Assembly: GCF_020360975.1 (NCBI RefSeq)
Contig: NW_025408670.1
Location: 4,712,001-4,776,000, forward strand
Length of the DNA: 64,000 nucleotides
Reading direction: 5' to 3'
Source of the DNA: Hirsutella rhossiliensis
Lineage: Eukaryota > Ascomycota > Sordariomycetes > Hypocreales > Ophiocordycipitaceae
Part shown: positions 34,901-45,411 of the stretch, piece by piece
Position numbering within the stretch: the first letter of the stretch is position 1
How the letters are laid out: the number at the start of each line of letters is the position of its first letter
Notes under the pieces: model-generated
The model's database searches: none
Told to the model about the DNA's origin: nothing
The model's input: only the letters and a program-made list of their open reading frames with translations
Position numbers and translations under genes: made by a program

Positions 34901-37900
34901 CGTAGTCCTAGCCTAGGCTACTATTAGTAGTTTGCTAGTCTATCGTTCTTATCTACCGTTCCGAATAAGGCTTTAAACTTATTAAAGGCTACGGTTCCCG
35001 TAAACTTATATATAGGTTCCTACGTAGGGTTAAGATACCCGCGCTACTTAACGAGGACCTCCTAGCGTTTCCCCCTACTAACCTTTTTCTAGCGCGCGGC
35101 CTATATCTCTTCGACCTTAAACTCGTCCTCTCCCTCTACCTCGATTATAGGCAGTTAAGCGTCCGCTACTTCTTATCCGGGCAGCGGGTTAAAGGAGGCT
35201 CTACGAAGGAGGTCTACGTTAATCTTATTATAGACCCCTATTAGGAGACTATCGAGCTCTATAACTTATAGGCTAATAACCCTCCGTACCGTAAACTTCG
35301 CGTATAGCTAGTTAAGCTTCTTCTTTAGCCGTGCCGACTTATAGTTACGGAGGTCTAGCTATACCTTATCTCCTACCGTAAACCTATCTACTAAGGCCCT
35401 AGTCTTATTAGCGTGCCGCTCCTAATCTTATGCCGCGGCGGCTATCGCGGATTAGTAATAATCCGTAGTCTCCTATAGCTTTTATATAAACGCGGAGGCG
35501 CGGCCCTCTAGTAATAAATTACTATACTACTCTATTACTACGTCTACGGTAAAGGGAACTAATAAGGGTAGTTTAAAGCTATACGTTATAAAGAAAGGGG
35601 CTATCTTAATAGAGGTATATAGTCTACTATTTAACGTAAGTTAGGCCGTAGGGAGCTAACGGTCTTAGTCTACTTAGTTATAGGCTACGACGGCCTATAG
35701 GTAAGCCTATACCTCTTAGTTAACCCTCTTAAGCCCTCCGTCGGTCTATAGGTAATATACCGTGCTAAGTAGCTATATAATTTAAAGTAGCTAGTATAGG
35801 TGCTACTAAAAGCAGCTAGTTTAATTCGATCCTTTATCGCTTATAATAGAGGCTAGCTAGCTATACGAGCGGGCCTAGTACTATAAGAAGCGCTCTATAT
35901 AAGACTCCGTATCTATAGATAGTATTAGCTTTAATACTATAGACTTACTAAGTCGGTCCTTAATTACCTATATATAGCGGTTGCCGCCCTTTATAAGTAG
36001 GAGGTCTATTATAAAGTCTATCTATATATACGTATAGAACTAGTTAGGTACCGGAAGCTACTTAAGTAGCCCCTTAAGCTACGCCCTCTAAATCTTAGTA
36101 CGGCCGTAGATATCGTAGTTATAGAGGAAGCAGCGAACGTAGTACTATAGGAGGGGCTAGTAGAAATCCCTCGCGAGGCCTACTATTATGCCCTGCTTAC
36201 CTAGGTAGCCTACGATACTAGAGTTATAGACGAGCTAGACTAGCTTCCCTCGAAGCTCGTTCTATTTATCTAGCTCCGGCGGTCTATCCTTCTCCTTAGC
36301 TTCTATAGTATATAGCGCGCCCGGCACTTATAGTCTCCCCTGCTAACGTAGGTGCCCCCGTAGGTCGATATAATAGTCGGCTACTTATACCTTTAGCTTT
36401 AGCTTTAGATTAAGGCGTCGAGCGCCGGACTTAATAGCGCGGCGTACGCTCTCGTAGGTACGGTCTAGAGACGATATCCTATCCTATAAGCGCTAGAGGA
36501 CCTTATCTTAGAACACCTACGCCGCACGCGCCCCTAGGCCGGTCTATCCCTCCTCGCTAGGCCGAGGCAAAGGTATAGGGGAAGGCTTATCCGTTAGCGC
36601 CGCGCCTTCCTCTACTAGGGAAGCTCCTATATAAGTCCGTAGCGCTTCTTATAGGATAAGCTATAGATCCCGGGCCTCGATGTCCGCTCCTATCGGCCGG
36701 TCTTAATCCCTCCGGGAAAGCATATCTAGGACTACGGAGTCCCGCCTTAGCCGGTACTTAATCGAGAAGTTAAAGCGTAAGAGATACTCCGCCTAGCGGG
36801 CTTGCCGCTCTAAGAGGTACTAGCGAGTTATAAAGTACTTAAGGTTCCTATAGTCTATAAGAACCTTAAAGCTCTTATAGCTCCGGAGCTCTACTTACTA
36901 TTACTTAAGGTAGCTAATAATCGCTAGTATCTCCTTATCGTAAATAGCGTAATTCCGCTCCGCTAGGGTTAGCTTATAGGAGTAAAACGCTACCGGTTAC
37001 TTCCGCCCGTCTACCTCCTAAGAGAGCGTTCCTCTAAGTGCCTAGCCGCTATAGTCCGCTTTAACTAACGTAGACTAGTCAAAGTCCTACTAAAGTAATA
37101 CTAGGGCTTAAGAGAATAGGTCCTTAAGCGTACGGAACGCTCCTTCCTATATAGGCCCCTAGTAAAAGGCGGTCCGCTTCCTAGTAATCTCGTTTAAGGG
37201 CATTATAATATAAGAGAAGCCCTTAATAAATATCCTATAATAGTTCGCGAACCTAAGAAAGCTCTATACGCCTATTTACGTAGTTAGGGCAGCCTAGTCC
37301 TAAATCGCCTAGATCTTTATAGGATCCGCCTATATACCTACGCCGGCGTAGATAATAAAGCCTAGGTACTTAACCCTCTTAACCCCGAATTCGTACTTAT
37401 CTAGGTCGAGGTAAAGCCTATAAAGTTAGAGGCGCTCTAGGACCCTCTATACTTTCCGTATATAGTCCTCGTAGGAGCCGCTTATATAGATAAGGATATT
37501 ATCTATATATATAGAGGCGAACTTATCGAGGAAGTCCTAAAGCACGTTATTAATATAACGCTAGAAGGTAGCGGGCGCTCTTAAGAGGTTAAAGGGCGTT
37601 ATAAGCTACTCGAATAAGCTATAGCGTATATAGAACGCTGTCTTCTACTCGTTACCCTCTAAGATTTATACTTTATAGAACGCCTATTTTATATCTAGCT
37701 TCGTAAACTACTTCGCCTTCGAAAGGTTATAGAGCGTATCTAAGATTAAGGGTAAGGGGTAGCGGTCCGGCCTTATAATTGCGTTTAGAGCCCTATAGTC
37801 GCAATAGAACTATATCCCGCCCCTTAGTTTACGCATAAATAAGACCGGCGCTCCTACTTCGGAGCTACTTACTTAAATAAAACCCTTATCTAAGAGGTCC

Positions 37901-39922
37901 CTTAGCGTCTTCTTTAGCACTAGTAGTTCCGCGTATAATATACTATATAGTAGTCCGAACGGTGCGGGTAGTTCCTACCCCTTCTTATCGGTACGGAGTA
38001 CGATCTTATAATCTACTCCCGGCTTATACGGGTTAAGCTTATCCGCTTCCTAGGACTTAAATAGCGGTAGGAGGTCGTAAAAGCGCTCCGGTATCTACTA
38101 CCGTAGCTTAGAGGGCGACTTTAGCTTCTTCGCCTAGAGGGCCTTATCGATATCCGCTAAGCTAACTACGTAGACCGCTACGTTAGCCGCTGCCCGGCCT
38201 TCCTCCCGCTCTAACTATCGTATAGTTCCTATAAAGATAGAGGCAAGGACTTCTTATACCGAGTATAAAGCTCGTATACCTAGTCCTACGCTTATAGAAC
38301 CGTTGTCGTAGCGGACCTACTATTACGTAGGCCTAAACTATAGCTTCTTTTAATACGGAACCGAGTATAACTCCATATATAATAACTAGGGTTTCCCAAG
38401 GATTAAGGGAAACTCTAGTTAAGGGATTATATAGGCTATAATAAGCTTATAGTAACTATCGACCTCTATAGCTAGCTATATAATGCCCTTAATTACTATA
38501 CCCTCTATCGCGCCTAAGGCGCCCTTTACTCGCCTTAGGGCGATCTTTTCTACTAGCACTTATATCTCTTATATAAGCGCCTCGTTAACTATAGCGTAGT
38601 ACTAGTAGCCCTCGTCTATAAAGGCGGCGATAGGTAAGGAGTTATTAACTATAACCTATATTAAAGTAGGCTCCTCTTCTATACGGGCGGATAATTCCTC
38701 CTTCTCCTTTACTAGTGCTAGTAATTAGGGCTCTAGAGCCCGTCTTTACTCTAGGGCTACTCTTTTTCCTCTAGGCCTAAGGGAGCGGAGTCCTCTTCGT
38801 CGTTTAAGGTAAGGAGCGGTTCTATCTTCGCTACTCGAACTACTATAGGCCGCTTAGCTAAAAGGAAAGGGCATTTTAATATAAAGTATATAAACGCGCC
38901 GTAACGTAGGCAGCGGCCGTTAGCCTTCTTTTTCCCGATTTCCTCGCTCGTTACCTACTTTACCTATTACTTAGAGAGCGGGATAGTATAGGGGATATTT
39001 AAAGACGACTTCCTACCGCGTTTAGCTCGGTCTATACGGGTAGCCGATATTAGGGTATCTCCGTTAGTATCGATAGTTAGCTATTCCTCTTATAGAGGGG
39101 CGGTAATCCCGTTACCGCTATATAGCGTGCGCTTACAAAGCTTCTAGAAACGCGGCGTCTGCTTATAGCCCTATACTACCTTTATTAACCGGCTTATATA
39201 CTCGCCGTAGTTAGTAGGTATAATTATAGGGATAAGTAGCTCTTATAGGGCTAGCGTAATCGAGTTCTATAACTATATAAGCTTTACGCTATCTTCCTAT
39301 ACCGTGGTTCCCGCTACTTATAAGAGCGTCTCTTCGAAGTCGGGGAGGAATTCGCTAAAGGTCTACCCGTCCCTTTACTTAAGGGTCCGTAGCCTATCCT
39401 ACGCCTTCTCCCGCTCCTATACGTTGCCGAACGTATATATAAGGTGTTAGAAGAAGTCCTATAGGTCGCGTCTGCCTCTAGGGCCGCCCTTATCCTAGAA
39501 TCCGGAGATCCGCCGTATCTAGGGCTCCGGCAGTATATAGAGGAGCGAGTACTACGCTATATTACGATAACCATTTAGGCCCTATTTCTCGTCTATTATA
39601 AACTTTATCTATAGCCGACTAAGGAAGAAGTAGAAGGACTTAGGCTTACCGTCCTAAGTCGGCTAGGGAAGCGGCTTCTATATCGGTAGTGCCGCCGCCG
39701 TAACCGGTGTTGCTAAGGTCGTAGGGGTTAACGCTAGTCTCGTAGACAGCTCCCTTAGTATAGCGAGAACCTCGTTCTTCTCGCTAGCCGTCGCGCTTCT
39801 AATCGCTTCTAGGATAGCTATAATACTTCCTATCCGCCCGGGGGGTAGCGGGGTGCTCCCTTAAGAAAGCGGCACCCTTTCTAGGGAGATATCTATTAAA
39901 TCTATTAGTTAATAGCTTATAC

Positions 39923-40108
39923 TATTACGGAGTAGGCAGAGGCGTATACGTAGGTGCCGTCTATAGGATAATATTAATAAGCTATATAGAGCTCTTCTAT
40001 ACGCGGCTGGCCCGCCCCTATACTTATAGGATCCGGCCCTCCGCACGTAACTATACGGCTTAGGCCACGGCCTAAGCCTATTACCTATAATAGTTAAAGA
40101 CTCTTATA
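39923..40108 (-). repeat. 5' LTR of element E (186 bp)
   Basis: It starts TATTACGGAGTAGGCAGAGG on the plus strand, ends GACTCTTATA, and is followed by AAGAC. Its first 20 bases match the end of the LTR-like remnant at 48,525-48,544 except at RIP-type positions. Confidence 0.92.
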
Positions 40109-41740
40109 AAGACCTACTATTAAAAGACTATAACTAAATAAGACCTAACCTAAAACTAAACTAAGATAGAGCTAATAACTAGCCCTTAAACTACGACCTT
40201 AGCTTAACTTATCGGTAGTAACGTCTACCTTATTATCGCGGCGGGAATAATAGGACCCCCTTAAAGTAGTATATAGGGTATAAGAGGGAGTAACTTAAGA
40301 CTTATAAGGAGTATAAGGACTATTACCGCTATAAGAAGCCTAATAATAACTAGCTAGGCCTAACCTTAAACTTAAACTAAAGCTAGTTTAGATAGCTAGC
40401 TTATAAGATAAAGTAATAACTAAGGTCTATAGTAAGGTAGGACTTATACTAGTAGTAGCGTAGAGGCGTTTACTATAGCCTATACTATAACTATAGATCT
40501 AATTAAGGTTAAGACTAGCAACGATCTTAGCTAGGACTAAACTATAATAGCTATAAAGATACTACTAAATAAAGTTAAGAGCGTTAATAAAGTTAGTAGG
40601 CGATATAAAATAAGGACGCTTTAAGGCGGGCTTAGTACTAAAAGAACTACTAAGCTATAACTTAGCGTTAGAGCTAATAAAAGGTAATATAGTAAGCTCC
40701 TATATTAGCTTTAAGATAACTATAGGTATAGTAATAGTAGTAGACTCCTTAGCCTTAGCCTTAAATAGACCTTTAGACGTAATAGCTACTTTACCTTTAC
40801 CTTTACCCTTACCCTTCCCTTTATTAAAAAGGGCTAGGGCTAGACCGGGCCTAGTAAGGTTAAAACCGCTACCCTTACTACCGTAGTTATTACTAGTAAT
40901 AAGATAGAAATAGTTAGTAAGATCGTTAACTACTATAAGAGTATTTTAAGTAACTAAGAGCGACTTAAGCTTAACCTAGGCTAAGGTCTTAATAGTATTA
41001 CTAAACTTACCTAGGTACTTTTTTAAGGACTTATATATATAGCGGGTATTATTTATAAAATAGGTAAAAGCTAAGGTAAGCGTCTTAATATTTTCGGCGA
41101 TTATAGCTAGACTAAGGGCAGACTCGCTTAACGCGCCCTTACCCTTAGCGGTAAGGGCCTTCTAACTAGCGTATATATAAGTTTTTAAAGTAGTATAGTA
41201 AAAGCGCTCTTATACTAAGCCCTTAATAAGAAAGGGGCTATTAACCTTAGACTAAGCTTAGTAAAAGGTATAAGCGGCCTCCTTACCTTTAAAGGTAATT
41301 TAAAACTTAAATTAATACTAAACTTAGACTATACTATAGTAAGGTAGGGTTACTTACTTAGTAATAGGATTAGTTAAAGTCGGTATAAGTAATATACGCT
41401 TTAGCCTTTATAGCTAGTAAAGTTAGCGAAAAGTACTAAAGGTAGGACCGACCTAAGATAAGACTAAGACTAATACTTATAGGACTAGTTTTAATAGCTA
41501 GCAAAGGACTTATAAGTAAGCTTATTAGTAAGGCGCCCGATATATATAAAATAAGGGATAGAGTATTTTAATCTTACTATAGTAGCGACTTTCTTATAAA
41601 GAGGGGGCTTTAAAGGAGGTAAGCCGCTACTACTTAAGTTAGCTTCTTAGTTAAATATAGTAATATAACGGTAAATAAACTAAATAAAGTACTAAGGAGA
41701 ACTAAGGATATAAAAATAATATAAGTAAGGAACTAAGGCT
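40109..41740 (-). pseudogene. Relict coding frame of unknown repeat origin
   Basis: From about 41,300 down to 40,120 one minus-strand frame is interrupted only by TAA/TAG codons of the kind RIP makes from CAA, CAG and TGG. With those read through, it codes for a protein with a Lys/Gly-rich tract (GKGKGKGKGKVAI, near 40,820-40,780). Segments such as ESALSLAIIAENIKTLTLAF suggest an amphipathic, gag-like helix region. I recognise no catalytic motif. It follows the AAGAC duplication of E directly. It may be an ORF of another element, or a separate repeat lying antisense beside the LINE's 3' end. Confidence 0.45.
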
Positions 41741-42523
41741 TATAAAAAAGATAATAAATAAAGAGGTAAGAGGAGATAGAAATAAAACTATAAGGGGAGG
41801 GTAGGTATATATATACGCGAGCTAGGCGCGCGTAATTAGTAACTACGTAATAGATAGTAAATATAAGCCGCTGCGCCCCCGATTAAGAAGTCGCGTAGCT
41901 AGACGGGAACCGATTTTCGATTAGTAGAGCTAGCCGACTAAATTTCGATTAGCCGGCCCTACCTAGGAGCGACCTATACTAGCGCCCGCCCGGTAACTAG
42001 ACATTACCCGCCCTACTAACTAATAGACCGATAGGCCGATGCGGCCGCCGCCGCGGCTACGCGGTAGCAACGCGGGAGCTATAGAGAAGAGAGGCGCCTA
42101 CGAGCCGGGCCCCTAGAGAGAGACTACTACCTATAACCCTAGGCCTAGGCTAGCGAGCCTAGGCTATAGCCGCTCGGGATAGTAGCGGCTATAGCCTAAG
42201 AGGGCCTACGCCGAAATATAAATACGCAGGAGAAGCCCGTAGTAGCCGGCGTAAATTTCCTATATACTACTACTACGACCTCGTTCGAGGCGGACCTATA
42301 CTAAAAGAAGGGAGGGTTTTCCCTTAGGCACTTTAGTTTTTCCCTCTTATTTAATATCGAAGTTCTAGATACCTCTAGCTAGGTCCCTAGTATAATCTTA
42401 ATAATAATAATATACCTTTTTATATTTATAAACTTTATAGTTTAGGTATATATATTTATTATAATCTTCTTTATTATATTTAACTTATTATATAAGCCTT
42501 TTAAAGATTAATAGTTTAGATAC
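41741..42523. other. Non-coding relict stretch with a 15-bp perfect inverted repeat
   Basis: This moderately GC-rich mutated stretch has no supported frame. It contains an inverted repeat with arms TAGGCTATAGCCGCT (42,160-42,174) and its exact complement (42,184-42,198) around a 9-base loop. No element family was recognised. Confidence 0.5.
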
Positions 42524-42931
42524 TTTAATAGGGGTATCTATACCCTAAGGAATATATAGCTTACGTAGTAGAGTCCTTAGTAGGGTCCTTAGTAGGGTCC
42601 TTAGTAGGATCCTTAATAGAGTCTCTAGCTAGCCCTCTTCTTAATTAGATAATCCCTTAGCCCTTATTTATCTAAGGAAGAAGGAGGAAAATTCGGTCTA
42701 TAAAAGAGGTCTCTTTTCCTTCTTAGCTAATAGATAGTATTAGTATTATCTTCTTTTATATCCTCTTTTCCTAATATACCTTTTTAGCCCTCTTTGCCTT
42801 TACCTTACCCTACTTAGTACTTTCTCTTTTCCTTCGTTCCCCTTAGACCCCCTCGTCCTTCGGTATCTAGCTACTACTATTGCCGTTAGCGTAGGTATAT
42901 CTTTAGGTATATGCCGCAGCTACTATTAAAA
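42524..42931 (+). repeat. Left terminal repeat of element H (strongly mutated copy)
   Basis: It is a 408-bp counterpart of 45,000-45,408. At positions where the right copy has TTGGCAGG, this copy reads TTAGTAGG, consistent with RIP acting harder here. Its outer edge is approximate, because similarity fades left of TTTAATAGGGG. Confidence 0.75.
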
Positions 42932-43399
42932 CTAGTCTCTAGAGCGTAAAGCTTCTATTTCCCTTTCCCTCTATCTCTCTCTCTATCTCTTAAGAAGAGG
43001 AAGAAGATACGAGAAGGGCAGAGCTAAACGAACTACGCCGGTACTGCCGTACCTTTCCTATCGAGATAAGCGCTAGGCAGGGAAAGATTTCACCGACTTT
43101 TTTTCTTTTTCCCTAGCCGTTGGCCCAGCCGTTGGCCTAGACTATGGCCCCTGCCCCTATCCCGGCCGAAGTCCCCTGCCCGGCCGAAGTCCCCTTATAC
43201 TAGACGGAGCTTTCTTTTTTTAACGAACCGACCTTTCCTCCCCGGCAGGCTCTATCTACGGCAGCTGCTTTAGTTATAGACGGGGACGTCTAGTCTTTAT
43301 TATAGAGGGAAGACACCTGCGCAAGTAGCAGCAGCGGACATTTTCTAGGTTTTCTTTCTCTGCTAATACGATAACTTCTTCTATAGCCTATACGACTAG

Positions 43400-43770
43400 C
43401 AGCTTCCACGGGACCAGCAGCTCCACGGGACCAGCAGCTTCCACGGGACTAACAGCTCTTCGAGACCAATAGCTCTTCGAGACCAACAGCTCCACGGGAC
43501 CAACAGCTCTACGGGACTAGCAGTCTCTATAGTCCGACAGCTTCCTTGGCTATAGTCTCGACAGCTCCTTCGGCCACAGCCTAACAGCTTCCTTAGCTAC
43601 AGTCTCGATAGCTCCTTCGGCCACAGCCCAACAGCTTCCTTAGCTATAGTCTCGACAGCTCCTTCGGCCACAGCCTAATAGCTTCCTTAGATACAGTCTC
43701 GATAGCTCCTTCGGCTATAGTCCCGATAGCTTCCCTAGCTACGGTCTCGATAGCCCCCTCGGCTACGGTC
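43400..43770 (+). repeat. Degenerate minisatellite in the core of element H
   Basis: Two related arrays are joined. The first repeats CAGCTCCACGGGACCAG-like units of about 24 bases (43,400-43,530). The second alternates ACAGCTTCCTTAGCTACAGT-type and CTCCTTCGGCCACAGCC-type units of about 47 bases (43,535-43,760). Units differ from each other mostly by transitions. No coding frame is supported. Confidence 0.75.
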
Positions 43771-44049
43771 TTTTATAAGCTCTTTCTATAGTAGTCTTCT
43801 TTGGCAGTCTTCTTTTTCGGCAGTCTCTTTCTTCGGCAATCTTCGATAATTTCCTCGGCAGCGCCTTTAGTACGGCAGCTTCCTTTGATTTTATTCCTTC
43901 CCGCACGATCAGATGGTCCTAACGGCTCCTTCGGCACTAATGGCCCGGACTAATGGCTCCCCTTAGCACCTATTCTAACTATCCGATTACGCACCTAGAG
44001 ACTGTAGGCACCTCTCTTTTGCCTTGTTTCCCCCCCCTTTTTACTAGAT

Positions 44050-44300
44050 TTCCTAGTAGACGATGTCGATAGATAACCTTTTCCGTCCCGGCAAACGATT
44101 TCTTCCTTAATAGACGATGCCGGCAGATAACCTTTTCCGTCTTAGTAGGCGATTTCCTCTTTAGCAGACGTCCTAGTAGATAGTCTTCTCTCGGCAGACA
44201 ATTCCTTTATAGTAGACGGACCTTTCCCTAAGTAGACAGCTTCTTCCTCGATAGACCTTTTTCCTTAATAGACGACTTTCGCGATAGACGACCTTTCCGA
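44050..44300 (+). repeat. Dispersed short repeats around AGACGAT / AGATAACC motifs
   Basis: AGATAACCTTTTCCGTC occurs at about 44,072 and again at about 44,125. Related TAGTAGAC and GCAGAC units continue to 44,290. A minus-strand open frame of 67 codons (44,376-44,173) crosses them and is best explained as chance. Confidence 0.55.
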
Positions 44301-44802
44301 TAGCAATAATAGCACGTAAGAGATCCTTCCTTCCGCCCTTCCTAGCACGGTCCGCAGCAGCCGACGCGGCAGGCACCTTTAAGCAGTCTTAATAAAAGTA
44401 TAAAAAATCCCCTTTTTAAAATACCTAAAATAAATAATATAAGAATAGCAATCTCCGGTATTCTCCTCCTAGGTATAGGTATTTGCCTAGGTAAAGCTAG
44501 CTAGACGTAAAAGTCGCTGGGGGAAAAGAGGGTATAATTTTTGAATTTTAAATGATTTTTCTAGGTATTTCTTTAGGGACTTTTTCCCCCTTTTTCTCTA
44601 AGATTTCTTTCCTCTGCCTTCCTCGTTAGCTTCTTCTTTCCTTTACCTATAAGGATCTCTTTTCCTTCCCTCTATTACTATTTCTTTCCGTTAGTCTCTA
44701 GTTAGCCTATTAGCCCGTTGCTTAGTCTATCCCTTAGTCTCTCGTTAGCCTATTCCTTAGCCCGCTGCTTGGTCTATTCCTTGGTCTCCCGTTGCGCTGT
44801 TT

Positions 44803-44920
44803 CTTGCCTGCTTAGCTGCTTAGCTGCTTGCCTGCTTGCCTGCTTGCCTGCTTGCCTGCTTGCCTGCTTGCCTGCTTGCCTGCTTGCCTGCTTGCCTGCT
44901 TGCCTGCTTGCCTGCTTGTC
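44803..44920 (+). repeat. Tandem array of an 8-bp unit (GCTTGCCT)
   Basis: About a dozen head-to-tail copies of GCTTGCCT, the first few reading GCTTAGCT, lie just before the right terminal repeat of H. Because 8 is not a multiple of 3, the array reads as a Cys/Leu/Ala/Pro-rich repeat in a plus-strand frame (44,718-45,035). I do not regard that frame as a gene. The array has kept its TG dinucleotides intact. Confidence 0.9.
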
Positions 44921-44999
44921 TATTTCTTTATTCCTTGGCTGTTACCTACCCGCTTACTTACCTAGCAGACGAGGGCGTCTGTTCTTTGTTATAGAGGAG

Positions 45000-45408
45000 T
45001 TTAACGGGGGCATCTATACCCTAAGGAACACATAGCCCGCGCAGTAGAGTCCTTGGCAGGGTCCTTAGCAGGGTCCTTGGCAGGATCCTTGGCAGAGTCT
45101 CTGGCTAGCCCTCTTCTTAATTAGATGATCCCTTGGCCCCTGTTTGTCTAGGGAAGAAGGAGGAAAATTCGGTCTATAAAAGAGGTCTCTTTTCCTCCTT
45201 AGCTAGTAGATAGCATTAGCATTATCTTCTTCTATATCTTTTCTCCGCTAATATACCTTTTTAGCCCTCTTTACCTTTACCTTGCCTTACTTAGTGCTTT
45301 CTCGTTTCCTTTATCCCCCTTAGACCCCCTCGTCCTTCGGTATCTAGCTACTACTATTACCGTTAGTATATATATATCTTTAGGTATATACCGCAGCTAC
45401 TATTAAAA
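45000..45408 (+). repeat. Right terminal repeat of element H (weakly mutated copy)
   Basis: This 409-bp copy retains CA and TG at many sites that are TA in the left copy. It ends CAGCTACTATTAAAA, after which A-family gypsy sequence begins within about 15 bp. Confidence 0.75.
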
Positions 45409-45411
45409 TAT

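Larger units (their letters stand above)
33131..40108 (-). mobile_element. Element E: complete Ty3/gypsy chromovirus with short LTRs, minus strand
   Basis: It is 7.0 kb with 186-bp LTRs and a 5-bp duplication AAGAC (33126-33130 and 40109-40113). Read on the minus strand, gag lies at about 39,870-38,780, with a retrotransposon-gag block and a zinc knuckle resembling CLRYGAFIYFILKC. Reverse transcriptase follows at about 38,050-37,400, with the block NEWKTAFYTRYGLFEWL and then YIDNILIYI. RNase H is near 36,900 and integrase about 36,400-35,500. The chromodomain (35,160-34,950) reads DEFKVEEI, later VLVKWRGYLNPTWEP once TAG is read as TGG. Unusually, about 1.6 kb of GC-rich low-complexity sequence separates the chromodomain from the 3' LTR. 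YIDD reads YIDN and stops abound, so it is inactive. It sits in the LINE. Confidence 0.9.
42524..45408. mobile_element. Element H: non-autonomous element with about 409-bp direct terminal repeats
   Basis: The left repeat (42,524-42,931) and right repeat (45,000-45,408) are homologous along their length. Shared blocks include GGTATCTAGCTACTACTATT and a four-fold 12-base motif GGCAGGGTCCTT (clear at 45,049-45,095). The core between them (42,932-44,999) has no transposase, gag or pol and is dominated by short tandem repeats. The layout resembles a large LTR derivative without coding capacity. I saw no convincing target duplication or primer-binding site, so LTR status is inferred. The core and right repeat keep many CA/TG dinucleotides, while the left repeat has lost most of them. 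Confidence 0.6.

Noticed and set aside
43400..43770. Regular repeats that could suggest a CRISPR-like array
   Set aside because: The units are adjoining and degenerate without unique spacers, and the genome is eukaryotic; this is a minisatellite.
44718..45035. Plus-strand frame of 105 codons with a Cys/Leu/Ala repeat
   Set aside because: It is produced by the 8-bp tandem array and the terminal repeat of element H; no start context or domain supports a protein.
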